Part shown: positions 52,761 through 62,096 of the stretch, in pieces
Layout of the letters: every line of letters begins with the position of its first letter
Numbering within the stretch: the first letter of the stretch is position 1
Origin: Microbacterium hydrocarbonoxydans
GTDB taxonomy: Bacteria; Actinomycetota; Actinomycetes; Actinomycetales; Microbacteriaceae
Length of the DNA: 64,000 nt
NCBI RefSeq assembly: GCF_011752045.1
Contig: NZ_JAAKXW010000001.1
Location: 1 to 64,000 of the forward strand
Reading direction: 5' to 3'
Notes under the pieces: generated by a model
The model's database searches: none
The model's input: only the letters and a program-made list of their open reading frames with translations
Told to the model about the DNA's origin: nothing
Made by a program: the position numbers and the translations under genes

Positions 52761-53411
52761 TCAGCCTATCGCGTCGGAATCGCCCGGCTTCCGGTTTCCA
52801 CGACGTGAGAGAAGCACCACGACGACCGCCGCGAGGATGAGGGCGCCGAGGGCCGCGAGGAGCCAGATCCCCGTGGCGTCGGCGGCCGGATCGGCGGCAT
52901 CGGGGGCGTCGGTGGTCGGCGGCGCGGACGTCGGCGGGGTGGACGGCAGCGCCTCCTCCGTGGCGGAGGTGGTCGGCTCCACCACGGGCGCCACCGCCGT
53001 CGTCTCGGCGACGACGAAGGAGAACTCGCCGGAGGTGGGATGCCCGTCGCTGGAGACCACCTTCCAGACCACGTGGTAGGCGCCGGCCTCGGCCTCGGAG
53101 ACGAGCGGCTGGGTGACGATCGCCCCGTTCACCGTGGCGGGCCCGTCGGTGACCGAGTCGCCGTCGGCATCCGTCACCACGACCTCCGTGGAGCCCTCGC
53201 CGTCGATGAGCTTGGCGCTGAACGTGAGGGTGAGCTCCGCGGGGAGGGTGTCCACGGTGCTGTCCGCCGCGGGGGAGGATGCCGTCAGGGCGTCGTGCGC
53301 GGATGCGACAAGCGGGCCCGACAGGACGAGGAAGGCCGTCAGCAGTGCCGCCGCGAGCGCGATCGGGACGGTCGGGAGGCGGCGGGCTGCGGTTTTCGCG
53401 ACGGCATTCAC
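52761..53411 (-). CDS. CopC-domain copper-binding membrane-anchored protein
   Basis: 216-aa exported protein. Sec signal ~1-38 ends VASAHD, so the mature chain starts with His39, the CopC copper ligand. The CopC beta-barrel spans ~39-135 ([35 protein letters not shown], with a second ligand His). A Pro/Thr linker and one C-terminal helix ([19 protein letters not shown]) anchor it. GTG start; minus-strand TAGGCT (53419-53424), 7 nt upstream, is a leaderless promoter. No copD is adjacent. Confidence 0.9.
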   Translation of the reverse strand: MNAVAKTAARRLPTVPIALAAALLTAFLVLSGPLVASAHDALTASSPAADSTVDTLPAELTLTFSAKLIDGEGSTEVVVTDADGDSVTDGPATVNGAIVTQPLVSEAEAGAYHVVWKVVSSDGHPTSGEFSFVVAETTAVAPVVEPTTSATEEALPSTPPTSAPPTTDAPDAADPAADATGIWLLAALGALILAAVVVVLLSRRGNRKPGDSDAIG

Positions 53412-53486
53412 GACACCCAGCCTATGAATCTCCGGTATGTGATGGCTGAGTGCGAAGGAGCCTCCCGCGCGGCCCGCCGCATCGGT

Positions 53487-53492
53487 TAGTCT
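53487..53492 (+). promoter_or_regulatory. -10 element for garA
   Basis: TAGTCT, followed 8 nt later by the AGGAGG ribosome site (53501-53506) and the GTG at 53512. This transcript has a short leader. Confidence 0.55.
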
Positions 53493-53511
53493 GGACGATC
53501 AGGAGGGCACA

Positions 53512-53994
53512 GTGACAGACAGCGAGAGCCGACAGGCTGGAGACGCGATCCACCGTTCCGGCGAACAGAAGCACGATGTGACGCAGACGTTCGGGCACGA
53601 TTCGGATCTTTCCTTCGTGCCGTTCGGTGTGGAGCTGACCGATGTCGAGCAGGGGGCGATCGCCGCGCTGCCGTCCGGCTCGGCGCTGCTGCTGGTGCGC
53701 TCCGGCGCGCTCGCCGGTGCCCGCTATCTCCTCGACACGGACGTGACGACCGTGGGCCGTCACCCCGAGGCCGACATCTTCTTCGACGACGTCACGGTGT
53801 CCCGCCGGCACGCGGAGATCACCCGCAGCGGCTCCTCGTTCGAGATCATCGATCAGCGCTCGCTCAACGGCACGTACGTCAACGGCGAGCGGGTCGACCG
53901 CAGCGCCCTCGTCGACGGCTCGGAGCTCCGGGTCGGCAAGTTCCGCCTGAACTTCTTCGCATCCCCACTCGACCGCGCGGCGGCGAACGACTGA
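53512..53994 (+). CDS. garA: FHA-domain protein GarA/OdhI
   Basis: 160-aa regulator. A C-terminal FHA domain (~70-150) contains TTVGRHPEADIFFDD, the SRRHAEI core and SLNGTYVNGERV. The flexible N-terminus holds Thr24 and Thr26 in DVTQTFGHD, in place of the paired threonines (ETT motif) that PknB/PknG phosphorylate in mycobacteria. Unphosphorylated GarA inhibits 2-oxoglutarate dehydrogenase and tunes glutamate metabolism. Position before ftsR is conserved (Rv1827-1828). Strong ribosome site. Confidence 0.92.
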   Translation: MTDSESRQAGDAIHRSGEQKHDVTQTFGHDSDLSFVPFGVELTDVEQGAIAALPSGSALLLVRSGALAGARYLLDTDVTTVGRHPEADIFFDDVTVSRRHAEITRSGSSFEIIDQRSLNGTYVNGERVDRSALVDGSELRVGKFRLNFFASPLDRAAAND

Positions 53995-54683
53995 TGGCGG
54001 CCTCTCCCGCCCGCGAACGCTCTGCGTCCGCGGGCCTGCTGAGCATCGGCCAGGTGCTCGCGAGGCTCACACCGGAGTTCCCCGAGCTCACCAGCAGCAA
54101 GCTGCGCTTCCTCGAGGTGCAGGGGATCGTCTCGCCGTCGCGGACCGATTCCGGATACCGCAAGTTCTCGCAGGCGGACATCGACCGGCTGCGCCTGGGG
54201 CTCACCCTGCAGCGCGACCACTATCTGCCCCTGAGCGTCATCCGGGAGCAGCTGGACGACATCGAGGCGGGCGGCGAGTCCGCAGGCGGGCTCGTGCCGC
54301 CGCCCTCGATCGCGCCGGCCCCGCGCCGGTACCGGCGCGACGAGCTGCTCACCGCCGCCGGCGCCGGACCCCAGCTCCTCAACGACGCGATCAGCACCGG
54401 CGTGATCGCCGCCCAGGAGAGCTACCCCGAGGCCACCGTCACTCTTCTCCGCGGGCTGGTGGCCCTCGATCGCCACGGCATCGAGCCGCGGCACCTGCGC
54501 GCCCTCCGGCAGGGTGCAGAGCGAGAGGTCGCGCTCATCGAGTCGGCCATGTCCGCGCTGCTGCGCCGCACGGATGCCGCGTCGCGGGCGAAGGCGAACG
54601 AGATGGCGCCGAATCTGGCCTCGAAGATCGACGAGGTGCGCGCCCTGTTCGTGAAGGAAGCGCTCGCGCGCCTGCTTTCGTAA
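53994..54683 (+). CDS. ftsR: MerR family regulator FtsR
   Basis: 229-aa MerR-type protein. The winged helix-turn-helix spans ~15-85 (LLSIGQVLARLTPEFPEL, SGYRKFSQADIDRLRLGLTLQRD) and a C-terminal dimer/ligand region follows. In Corynebacterium and Mycobacterium the orthologue (Rv1828) activates ftsZ. The ATG shares a base with the garA stop (TGATG), so both are translated together. Confidence 0.9.
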   Translation: MAASPARERSASAGLLSIGQVLARLTPEFPELTSSKLRFLEVQGIVSPSRTDSGYRKFSQADIDRLRLGLTLQRDHYLPLSVIREQLDDIEAGGESAGGLVPPPSIAPAPRRYRRDELLTAAGAGPQLLNDAISTGVIAAQESYPEATVTLLRGLVALDRHGIEPRHLRALRQGAEREVALIESAMSALLRRTDAASRAKANEMAPNLASKIDEVRALFVKEALARLLS

Positions 54684-54725
54684 CGAACTGATTGCGACAC
54701 ACCTTCGTCGTCGCACGGATGTCAT

Positions 54726-54753
54726 TGCCGGTGCCCTGACGCTGCTCTAGCGT
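54726..54753 (+). promoter_or_regulatory. promoter for the second MerR gene
   Basis: -35 TTGCCG (54726-54731), 16-bp spacer, -10 TAGCGT (54748-54753). The transcript would carry a leader of about 23 nt with a GGGAGGA ribosome site. Confidence 0.6.
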
Positions 54754-54782
54754 GGAGGTAACGGCTCCAGGGAGGACTTCAG

Positions 54783-55328
54783 ATGAATGCGGACGAGCGC
54801 ACCGGCGACCCGCGGTTCGTGACCGAGCTCCTCTTCACCGACGGCCTGCCGGCGATGGACGACGAGGTCGGCTACCGCGGTGCGGTCGCCGCTCGCGCCG
54901 CTGGCATCACCTACCGGCAGCTGGACTACTGGGCCCGCACCGAGCTCGTCGAGCCCACCGTGCGCGGGGCCAGCGGCTCCGGGTCGCAGCGCCTCTACGG
55001 CTTCCGCGACATCCTCGTCCTCAAGCTCGTGAAGAGCCTCCTCGACACCGGCATCTCGCTGCAGCAGATCCGCACCGCCGTCGAGGAGCTGCGCCGCGCC
55101 GGCATCCGCGACCTCGCAGGCACCACGCTGATGAGCGACGGCGCCTCCGTCTACCTGTGCACCTCGAACGACGAGGTGATCGACCTCGTCAGCCGTGGCC
55201 AGGGCGTGTTCGGCATCGCCGTGGGCAAGGTGCTCCGCGAGGTCGAGTCCACGCTGGTCGAGTTCGATCCGACCGCACCCGATCCCGTCGACGAGCTCAG
55301 CGCCCGCCGCGCCAAGCGCACCGCATAG
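54783..55328 (+). CDS. MerR family regulator (Rv1830-type)
   Basis: 181-aa regulator. The MerR helix-turn-helix is at ~30-95 (GITYRQLDYWARTELVEPTV, SGSQRLYGFRDILVLKLVK), and the C-terminal part (TTLMSDGASVYLCTSNDEVID) matches Rv1830 of M. tuberculosis. In mycobacteria the DUF151 nuclease gene Rv1829 lies between it and ftsR; here there are only 99 bp. Target genes are unknown. Confidence 0.88.
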   Translation: MNADERTGDPRFVTELLFTDGLPAMDDEVGYRGAVAARAAGITYRQLDYWARTELVEPTVRGASGSGSQRLYGFRDILVLKLVKSLLDTGISLQQIRTAVEELRRAGIRDLAGTTLMSDGASVYLCTSNDEVIDLVSRGQGVFGIAVGKVLREVESTLVEFDPTAPDPVDELSARRAKRTA

Positions 55329-55366
55329 TCTCTCCGCCGCGCCCGCAGCGCAGCCGGATGAAAGAA

Positions 55367-55391
55367 GAAGCCCGCTCGATGAGCGGGCTTC
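55367..55391. terminator. terminator between MerR and ParA genes
   Basis: 11-bp stem (55367-55377 with 55381-55391) with a minimal loop. It is shared by the convergent MerR and ParA-like genes, and the 5' side is preceded by an A-rich run. Confidence 0.8.
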
Positions 55392-55407
55392 TCGCTGTGC
55401 GGGGCTC

Positions 55408-56220
55408 TCAGGCCTGGGGGCCCGATTCCGGAACCTGGATGCGTCCGGTGCGGATGATCCTGTCCAGCAGGGAGTCGAAGTCGGCTGCGAGCTCCTGGGC
55501 GGAGTCGCCGGGCCAGATGTGCAGCGGCTTCGCCGCGCCCTGCGCCTGCTGCAGCGACGTGCGCTCCGGCAGCTGGGGGGAGAGCACGAGCGGGCCGAAC
55601 ATGTCGCGCAGCTCCTTGATGCGGAACTGATGCTCGATCGACTGCGGGCGCACCCGGTTGACGACGATGCCGAGCGGCTGAAGGCGCGGGGAGAGCCCCC
55701 GGCGGATCTCCTCGATCGCGCGGAGGGCGCGGTCGGCGGCGGCCACGGAGAACAGACCGGGCTCGGTGACCACCATGACGCGGTCGCTGGCTGCCCAGGC
55801 GGTGCGGGTGAGCGCGTTCAGCGAGGGCGCGCAGTCGATGAGGACGAGGTCGTAGTCCGCCTCGACGGCGGCGAGCGCCTCCTCGAGCTTCCACACGTCG
55901 CGGACGCTCGGGTGCGGGCCGTCGAAGTTGATGGCCGAGGGGCTGCCGATGAGCACGTCGATCGTGCCGGGGTGCACCTTCGCCCAGCCGCTGGAGGTGA
56001 TCGCCTGCCGGACGACCTTCTCCTTCGGGTTCGCCAGGACATCGGCGATGTTGAGCCGGCCGGCCACCTGGATGTCCATCCCGGTGGAGACGTCGGACTG
56101 CGGGTCGAGGTCGACGACAAGCGTCCGGACACCGCGGGCGAAGGCCGCTGAGGCCAGTCCGAGTGTCACGGTCGTCTTGCCGACGCCTCCCTTGAGAGAG
56201 CTGACGCTGAGTACGTGCAC
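55408..56220 (-). CDS. ParA/MinD family ATPase
   Basis: 270-aa deviant Walker ATPase. KGGVGKTT is at ~10-17, VVDLDPQSDVSTGM switch I, and LVLIDCAPSLNALTR Walker B. It ends with a short tail. No ParB or partner gene is adjacent, so the cargo is unknown (chromosome, polar or division-site proteins). The start is the GTG at 56220, with minus-strand TAACGT (56228-56233) 7 nt upstream; the GTG at 56229 in the same frame overlaps that -10. Confidence 0.87.
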   Translation of the reverse strand: MHVLSVSSLKGGVGKTTVTLGLASAAFARGVRTLVVDLDPQSDVSTGMDIQVAGRLNIADVLANPKEKVVRQAITSSGWAKVHPGTIDVLIGSPSAINFDGPHPSVRDVWKLEEALAAVEADYDLVLIDCAPSLNALTRTAWAASDRVMVVTEPGLFSVAAADRALRAIEEIRRGLSPRLQPLGIVVNRVRPQSIEHQFRIKELRDMFGPLVLSPQLPERTSLQQAQGAAKPLHIWPGDSAQELAADFDSLLDRIIRTGRIQVPESGPQA

Positions 56221-56312
56221 GAACCCCACGTTACCTTCCCCTAGGCTGAGGGAACACTCAGCCCCGCCCGCAGCGCGGCGAAAACGCCGCGCACGAGCTC
56301 TCAGAGGTGTGC

Positions 56313-59300
56313 ATGTTCCAGAAGATCCTTGTGGCCAACCGCGGCGAGATCGCGATCCGGGCATTCCGCGCGGCTTTCGAAGTGGGGGCCAGGACCGTCG
56401 CGGTGTTCCCGTACGAAGACCGCGGCTCCGTGCATCGGCTGAAGGCCGACGAGGCCTATCAGATCGGGGAGCGCGGGCATCCGGTGCGCGCGTACCTCGA
56501 TGTCGACGAGATCATCCGCGTGGCGAAGGAGGCCGGGGCGGACGCCATCTACCCCGGGTACGGATTCCTCTCCGAGAACCCCGAGCTCGCGGAGAAGGCC
56601 GCGGCGAACGGCATCGTCTTCATCGGGCCGCCGGCGAAGGTGCTGGAGATGGCGGGCAACAAGGTCGAGGCGAAGCGTCACGCCATCGAGGCCGGCGTCC
56701 CGGTGCTGCGCTCGACGGAGGCGTCCGACGACGTCGACGCGCTCGTCGCGCAGGCCGACGGGATCGGCTTCCCCCTGTTCGCCAAGGCCGTCGCCGGCGG
56801 CGGCGGTCGAGGGATGCGCCGCGTGGAGACGAAGGGCGAGCTGGCGCCGGCCCTCGCCGAGGCCATGCGAGAGGCCGCCAGCGCCTTCGGCGACCCGCGG
56901 ATGTTCCTGGAGCAGGCCGTCGTCCGCCCTCGCCACATCGAGGTGCAGATCCTCGCGGACAAGACCGGAGAGACCGTGCACCTCTTCGAGCGGGACTGCT
57001 CCGTGCAGCGCCGCCATCAGAAGGTGGTGGAGATCGCGCCCGCCCCGAACCTGGACGACGGCATCCGCTCGGCGCTGCACGGCTACGCGGTCGCGTTCGC
57101 GCGCTCGATCGGCTACGAGAACGCCGGCACCGTCGAGTTCCTGCTGGAGACGGCGGGGGAGCGAGCCGGCGAGGTCGTGTTCATCGAGATGAACCCGCGC
57201 ATCCAGGTCGAGCACACGGTCACCGAGGAGGTGACCGACGTCGATCTCGTGCAGAGCCAGATGCGCATCGCGGCCGGGCAGACGCTCGCCGACCTCGGCC
57301 TGCAGCAGGCGGACATCCGACTGCGCGGCGCGGCCCTGCAGTGCCGCATCACGACCGAGGACCCCACGCAGGGCTTCCGCCCCGACACCGGAAAGATCAC
57401 CACGTACCGCTCGCCCGGCGGCGCCGGCATCCGCCTCGACGGCGGCACGGTGCACCAGGGGGCGCAGATCAGCCCGCACTTCGACTCGATGCTCTCGAAG
57501 CTCACCTGCCGCGGTCGCGACTTCCCCGCGGCGGTCGCCCGCGCCCGCCGCGCACTCGCCGAGTTCCGCATCCGCGGCGTCTCCACGAACATCCCGTTCC
57601 TGCAGGCGCTGCTCGAGGACGAGGCGTTCGTCGCCGGCGATGTGAGCACCTCCTTCATCGACGAGCGGCCGGAGCTCCTCCGCGGGCGCGTGTCGAAGGA
57701 CCGCGGCACGAAGATCCTGAACTGGCTCGTCGACGTCACCGTGAACAAGCCGCACGGCGTCAACCCTGGGGCCGCCGACCCCGTCGCCAAGCTGCCGTCG
57801 ATCGACCTCACGGCCGCGCCGGCCCCCGGCTCGCGTCAGCGCCTGCTCGAGCTCGGCCCCGAGGGCTTCGCCGCGAGCCTGCGCGCACAGACCGCCCTGG
57901 CGATCACCGACACGACGTTCCGCGACGCGCACCAGTCGCTGCTCGCGACGCGCGTGCGCACCAAGGACCTCGTGGCCGCCGCTCCGTACCTCGCACGGCT
58001 CACGCCCGGGTTGCTGTCCGTCGAGGCCTGGGGCGGTGCGACCTACGACGTGGCGCTGCGCTTCCTCGGCGAGGACCCCTGGGAGCGACTCGACAAGCTG
58101 CGCGAGGCGCTGCCGAACGTGGCGATCCAGATGCTGCTGCGCGGACGCAACACGGTCGGCTACACGCCCTACCCGACGGCGGTGACCGAGGCGTTCGTCG
58201 CGGAGGCCGCGGCGAGCGGCATCGACATCTTCCGGATCTTCGACGCGCTGAACGACGTGGAGCAGATGCGTCCGGCGATCGAGGCGGTCCGGAGCACGGG
58301 CACCGCGGTGGCCGAGGTCGCGCTCTGCTACACCGGCGACCTGCTGAACCCGGCCGAGAACCTGTACACGCTCGACTACTACCTGCGACTCGCTGAGCAG
58401 ATCGTCGGGGCGGGCGCGCACATCCTCGCGATCAAGGACATGGCGGGTCTCCTTCGGCCGGCGGCCGCCGCGAAGCTCGTCTCCGCCCTGCGCGAGCGGT
58501 TCGACCTGCCGGTGCACCTGCACACGCACGACACCCCGGGGGGCCAGCTGGCCACCCTGCTCGCGGCCAGTGCCGCCGGCGTGGACGCGGTGGATGCCGC
58601 CTCCGCTCCGCTGTCGGGCACCACCAGCCAGCCGTCCCTGTCCTCGCTGGTCGCGGCCCTCGCGCACACCGAGCGCGACAGCGGCATCGACCTCGCAGGC
58701 GTCTCCGACCTCGAGCCGTACTGGGAGGCCGTGCGCCGCCAGTACGCGCCGTTCGAGTCCGGGCTGCCCGGACCCACGGGGCGCGTCTACCACCACGAGA
58801 TCCCCGGCGGACAGCTGTCGAACCTTCGTCAGCAGGCGAAGGCGCTCGGCCTGGCCGACGACTTCGAGCTCATCGAGGACATGTACGCCGCCGCCGACCG
58901 CATCCTCGGCCGCGTGCCCAAGGTGACGCCCTCCTCCAAGGTGGTCGGCGATCTCGCGCTGCACCTGGCGGCCGTCAAGGCCGACCCTGCGGACTTCGAG
59001 GCGCACCCGGAGAAGTACGACGTGCCGGACTCCGTCGTCGGGTTCATGGCCGGCGAGCTCGGCGACCTCCCCGGTGGCTGGCCCGAGCCGTTCCGCTCCA
59101 AGGTGCTCGCCGGACGCACCGTGCGCACCGGGCTCACCGAGATCAGCGCCGACGACGAGGCGGCTCTCGCCGGGGACAGCGCCTCCCGCCGAGCGCGGCT
59201 GAACACGCTGCTGTTCCCCGCGCCGACGCGCGAGTTCGCACAGACGCGCGAGCTGTTCGGCGACCTCTCCGTGCTCGACACCGGCGACTACCTCTACGGC

Positions 59301-59720
59301 CTGGTGCAGGGACAGGAGCACCTGATCGAGATCGACCGCGGCGTGCAGCTCTACGTCGGGCTGGAGGCGATCGGCGACGCCGACGACAAGGGCATGCGCA
59401 CCGTCATGACGACCCTCAACGGGCAGCTGCGACCAGTGTCCGTTCGCGACCGCTCGATCGTCGTCGACGTGCACGAGGTCGAGAAGGCCGACACGGCGGT
59501 GCCCGGTCAGGTGGCGGCGCCGTTCTCCGGTGTGGTCACCCTGAAGGCCGAGGTCGGCGCCACGGTGCGTGCCGGCGAACCCGTCGCCACCATCGAGGCG
59601 ATGAAGATGGAGGCGGCGATCACGGCGCCCGTCGACGGCGTCGTGGAGCGACTCGCGATCGGGGAGACCCAGCAGGTGGACGCCGGCGACCTTTTGGTCG
59701 TCATCCGTCCCGCGCACTAA
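56313..59720 (+). CDS. pyc: pyruvate carboxylase
   Basis: 1135-aa biotin enzyme making oxaloacetate from pyruvate, bicarbonate and ATP. The biotin carboxylase domain (~1-450) has the FQKILVANRGEIAIRAFR start, AVAGGGGRGMR glycine loop and FIEMNPRIQVEHTVTE. The carboxyltransferase domain (~520-800) begins DTTFRDAHQSLLATR. The C-terminal biotinyl domain carries Lys1098 in EAMKMEA. All three are on one chain, as in Corynebacterium. The ATG at 56313 has an AGAGG site; GTG at 56307 would add two residues. Confidence 0.97.
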   Translation: MFQKILVANRGEIAIRAFRAAFEVGARTVAVFPYEDRGSVHRLKADEAYQIGERGHPVRAYLDVDEIIRVAKEAGADAIYPGYGFLSENPELAEKAAANGIVFIGPPAKVLEMAGNKVEAKRHAIEAGVPVLRSTEASDDVDALVAQADGIGFPLFAKAVAGGGGRGMRRVETKGELAPALAEAMREAASAFGDPRMFLEQAVVRPRHIEVQILADKTGETVHLFERDCSVQRRHQKVVEIAPAPNLDDGIRSALHGYAVAFARSIGYENAGTVEFLLETAGERAGEVVFIEMNPRIQVEHTVTEEVTDVDLVQSQMRIAAGQTLADLGLQQADIRLRGAALQCRITTEDPTQGFRPDTGKITTYRSPGGAGIRLDGGTVHQGAQISPHFDSMLSKLTCRGRDFPAAVARARRALAEFRIRGVSTNIPFLQALLEDEAFVAGDVSTSFIDERPELLRGRVSKDRGTKILNWLVDVTVNKPHGVNPGAADPVAKLPSIDLTAAPAPGSRQRLLELGPEGFAASLRAQTALAITDTTFRDAHQSLLATRVRTKDLVAAAPYLARLTPGLLSVEAWGGATYDVALRFLGEDPWERLDKLREALPNVAIQMLLRGRNTVGYTPYPTAVTEAFVAEAAASGIDIFRIFDALNDVEQMRPAIEAVRSTGTAVAEVALCYTGDLLNPAENLYTLDYYLRLAEQIVGAGAHILAIKDMAGLLRPAAAAKLVSALRERFDLPVHLHTHDTPGGQLATLLAASAAGVDAVDAASAPLSGTTSQPSLSSLVAALAHTERDSGIDLAGVSDLEPYWEAVRRQYAPFESGLPGPTGRVYHHEIPGGQLSNLRQQAKALGLADDFELIEDMYAAADRILGRVPKVTPSSKVVGDLALHLAAVKADPADFEAHPEKYDVPDSVVGFMAGELGDLPGGWPEPFRSKVLAGRTVRTGLTEISADDEAALAGDSASRRARLNTLLFPAPTREFAQTRELFGDLSVLDTGDYLYGLVQGQEHLIEIDRGVQLYVGLEAIGDADDKGMRTVMTTLNGQLRPVSVRDRSIVVDVHEVEKADTAVPGQVAAPFSGVVTLKAEVGATVRAGEPVATIEAMKMEAAITAPVDGVVERLAIGETQQVDAGDLLVVIRPAH

Positions 59721-59721
59721 T

Positions 59722-59772
59722 CTTGTGCGGGCGAGGGCCGCGCACCGCGTGCGCACCCGAGGCCCGCACAAG
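59722..59772. terminator. compound hairpin between pyc and the EspI-like gene
   Basis: Outer arms of 11 bp (59722-59732 and 59762-59772) enclose an inner 6-bp hairpin (59740-59745 with 59749-59754). It starts 2 nt after the pyc stop. It probably terminates pyc transcripts. The closeness to the next GTG (14 nt) leaves open a regulatory role on that gene. Confidence 0.6.
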
Positions 59773-59786
59773 CTTGGAGTGACATC

Positions 59787-61541
59787 GTGACCCCGAAGAA
59801 CGTGGCAGAACCGCAGGACGAGGAATCCAGGGGCGTGCTCGACGACGCCGCATCCCTGGACACGGCCGGCATCGGCATCCTGGCAGGCACCGCCCAGGTG
59901 AGCGTCGCCCTCCCCGTGGAGGAGGACGACGATCTCGCCGACGACGGGATCGTCGACGGCGAGGTCGTGGCGGATCTCATCATCGACGAGCCGTCTGCCG
60001 GCGAGCCGGCCGCGGCCGCCGGGGGCGACGCGCGTCCGCCCCTCCAGGAGTCCATCGTCATCGAGGTGCCGGAGATCGAGGAGAGCGCGCCCGCGGGGCC
60101 GGTCGCCGAAGAGGAGCGGACCATCGCAGCGGAGGACGCCGCCGCGGAGGAGACGCCTGAGCCGACCGAACCGGCCGGCGAACCCGAGCCGGCTGCCGAA
60201 CCCGAGCCGGATGCCGTGGTGGAAGCGGATGCCGGGGCGGGACCGGATGCCGGGGCGGGACCGGATGCCGGAGCGGGACCGGATGCCGAGCCTGAGCCCG
60301 CACCGGAATCCGTGACGGCGCCGGAGCCGGAGAGCGCGTCCGCACCTCTCGACATCGCGGCGGAGGCCGCCGCCGCGGCGGCGTTCATCGCCCGTGCCAA
60401 GGCCGACCTCGAGGCGAAGGCGACCGCGCATATCGCGCCCGCCCGCCCGCAGCCGGCCCCGCCGAGGACCCCTGAGAAGGAGACCCCCGCTGTGGATGCA
60501 GCCCCGGACAAGCCGATCACGACGCCGCCGGCGAAAGCCGCGCGGGCCGAGGTCGCGCTCACCTCGAAGCGGCTCGACGACCTCGGCGAGGCGGCGCGGG
60601 AGAGCGCCGACCTTCTCACCGCGGATCGCCTGCTCGACCCTCACCAGCAGACCAAGCCGGAGCCTGAGGGGGCATGGAGCCACTTCCTGTACACCGTCTC
60701 CGGCCGGCGCATCAACATCGGCGACGGCCGTCGTGCCCGAGAGCGGAAGGCGCTGAGCGCGCGGATCGCCGCGCCGCTGACCGGGGGAGCACGCTTCGTG
60801 CCCGTTCTGTCGCGCAAGGGCGGTGTCGGCAAGACGACGATCACCGCGCTGCTCGGCATGGCGCTGGCCGACGCCCGCGAGGACAGGGTGATCGCGGTCG
60901 ATGCGAACCCCGACCGCGGCACGCTGGCCGACCGCGTCGTGCGTCCGCACCACAGCAAGTCGGTTCGCGACCTCGTGCGCATCCACGATGACGTCAAGGG
61001 CTATCACGACCTCTCCGCCATCGTCGCGCGCGACGCCACACGGCTCGACGTGCTCGCCTCCGACGCCGACCCGCGCATCGCGGAGGCGTTCAGCGACAGC
61101 GATTACCGCGATGTCGCGGAGGTCGCCGCCCACTACTACTCGCTCGTCCTCACCGACACCGGGACCGGCATCGTGCATTCGGTCATGTCCGCGACCCTCG
61201 ACCTCGCCGATCAGATCGTGATCGTGTCCGGGCTCAGCGTCGATGAGGCCCGCCTGGCCTCGGAGACCCTCACCTGGCTCGAGACGAACGGCTACGCGGC
61301 GCAGGCGCGCGACGCGATCGTCGTGCTGAACCAGTCGACGCCGGGAACGCCGCTGGTGCGGTTGAACGAGCTCGAGGCGCACTTCGGCACCAGAGCCAAG
61401 CGCGTCGTGCGGATGCCCTATGACGCGCAGATCGCGGGCGGCGGCACCATCGTCTTCGCGAACCTGCAGCCGGAGACCCGCACTGCCGCACGCGAGCTGG
61501 CGGCGCTGCTGGTCGAGGGCCTCCGGGCGAAGGCCGCCTGA
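59787..61541 (+). CDS. EspI-like MinD/ParA ATPase with long acidic N-terminus
   Basis: 584-aa protein. Residues 1-330 are disordered, rich in Pro, Ala and Glu, with short tandem GPDAGA units at ~152-166. Residues ~295-340 ([27 protein letters not shown]) are the linker typical of type VII secretion-associated EspI ATPases. The ATPase follows with KGGVGKTT at 344-351, [13 protein letters not shown] and [15 protein letters not shown]. No ESX component is in the window. GTG start after a weak TGGAGT element. The stop shares a base with the def ATG. Confidence 0.82.
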   Translation: MTPKNVAEPQDEESRGVLDDAASLDTAGIGILAGTAQVSVALPVEEDDDLADDGIVDGEVVADLIIDEPSAGEPAAAAGGDARPPLQESIVIEVPEIEESAPAGPVAEEERTIAAEDAAAEETPEPTEPAGEPEPAAEPEPDAVVEADAGAGPDAGAGPDAGAGPDAEPEPAPESVTAPEPESASAPLDIAAEAAAAAAFIARAKADLEAKATAHIAPARPQPAPPRTPEKETPAVDAAPDKPITTPPAKAARAEVALTSKRLDDLGEAARESADLLTADRLLDPHQQTKPEPEGAWSHFLYTVSGRRINIGDGRRARERKALSARIAAPLTGGARFVPVLSRKGGVGKTTITALLGMALADAREDRVIAVDANPDRGTLADRVVRPHHSKSVRDLVRIHDDVKGYHDLSAIVARDATRLDVLASDADPRIAEAFSDSDYRDVAEVAAHYYSLVLTDTGTGIVHSVMSATLDLADQIVIVSGLSVDEARLASETLTWLETNGYAAQARDAIVVLNQSTPGTPLVRLNELEAHFGTRAKRVVRMPYDAQIAGGGTIVFANLQPETRTAARELAALLVEGLRAKAA

Positions 61542-62032
61542 TGGCCGTCCGCGAGATCCGCGTCTTCGGCGACCCCGTGCTGCGCACCGTCTGCGCGCCC
61601 GTCGAGGAGATCGACGACGGCGTGCGCGCACTCGTGACCGACCTGGTCGACACCGTGGAGCTGCCCGGCCGCGCCGGTGTGGCGGCGAATCAGATCGGCG
61701 TCGCGGTGCGGGCGTTCAGCTACAACATCGACGGCGACATCGGCTACGTGCTCAACCCTGTGCTGACAGAGGTCCGCGGCGAGCCGGTGCCGACGGGGGA
61801 GGGGTGCCTCTCCGTGCCCGGACTCTGGCACGACGCCCTGCGTCACCCGTGGGCCCGTGTCGAGGGCATCGACCTCGACGGCAACCCGGTCGTCCTCGAG
61901 GGCGAGGGGCTCCTCGCCCAGGCGCTGCAGCACGAGACGGACCACCTGGACGGCAAGCTCTACCTGTCGAGGCTCGACCCGGAGACCCGCAAGCGTGCGA
62001 TGCGCGAGGTGCGCGAGAGCTCCTGGTTCTGA
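61541..62032 (+). CDS. def: peptide deformylase
   Basis: 163-aa metalloenzyme removing the formyl group from nascent proteins. Motif 1 GRAGVAANQ (43-51), motif 2 EGCLS with metal ligand Cys89, and motif 3 HETDH with ligands His131 and His135 and catalytic Glu132. Motif 1 has Arg-Ala-Gly in place of the usual G-[LV]-G-L. Overlaps the EspI-like stop (TGATG), so it is read from the same mRNA. Confidence 0.94.
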   Translation: MAVREIRVFGDPVLRTVCAPVEEIDDGVRALVTDLVDTVELPGRAGVAANQIGVAVRAFSYNIDGDIGYVLNPVLTEVRGEPVPTGEGCLSVPGLWHDALRHPWARVEGIDLDGNPVVLEGEGLLAQALQHETDHLDGKLYLSRLDPETRKRAMREVRESSWF

Positions 62033-62045
62033 GGCCTCTCCGAAG

Positions 62046-62087
62046 ACGTGAAGAAGGGCCCCGCCTCGGCGGGGCCCTTCTTCACGT
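62046..62087. terminator. bidirectional terminator, 20-bp perfect stem
   Basis: 62046-62065 pairs perfectly with 62068-62087 around a 2-nt centre. It is placed between the convergent def and acyl-CoA synthetase genes. The stem carries an AAGAAGGG/CCCTTCTT outer part that gives a pyrimidine-rich 3' side in both directions. Confidence 0.9.
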
Positions 62088-62096
62088 GGGGTGGCG

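Noticed and set aside
56301..61631. 1776-aa open frame on the minus strand opposite pyc and the EspI-like gene
   Set aside because: It is a GC-driven shadow without conserved motifs. The plus strand holds pyc and the ATPase with full motif sets.
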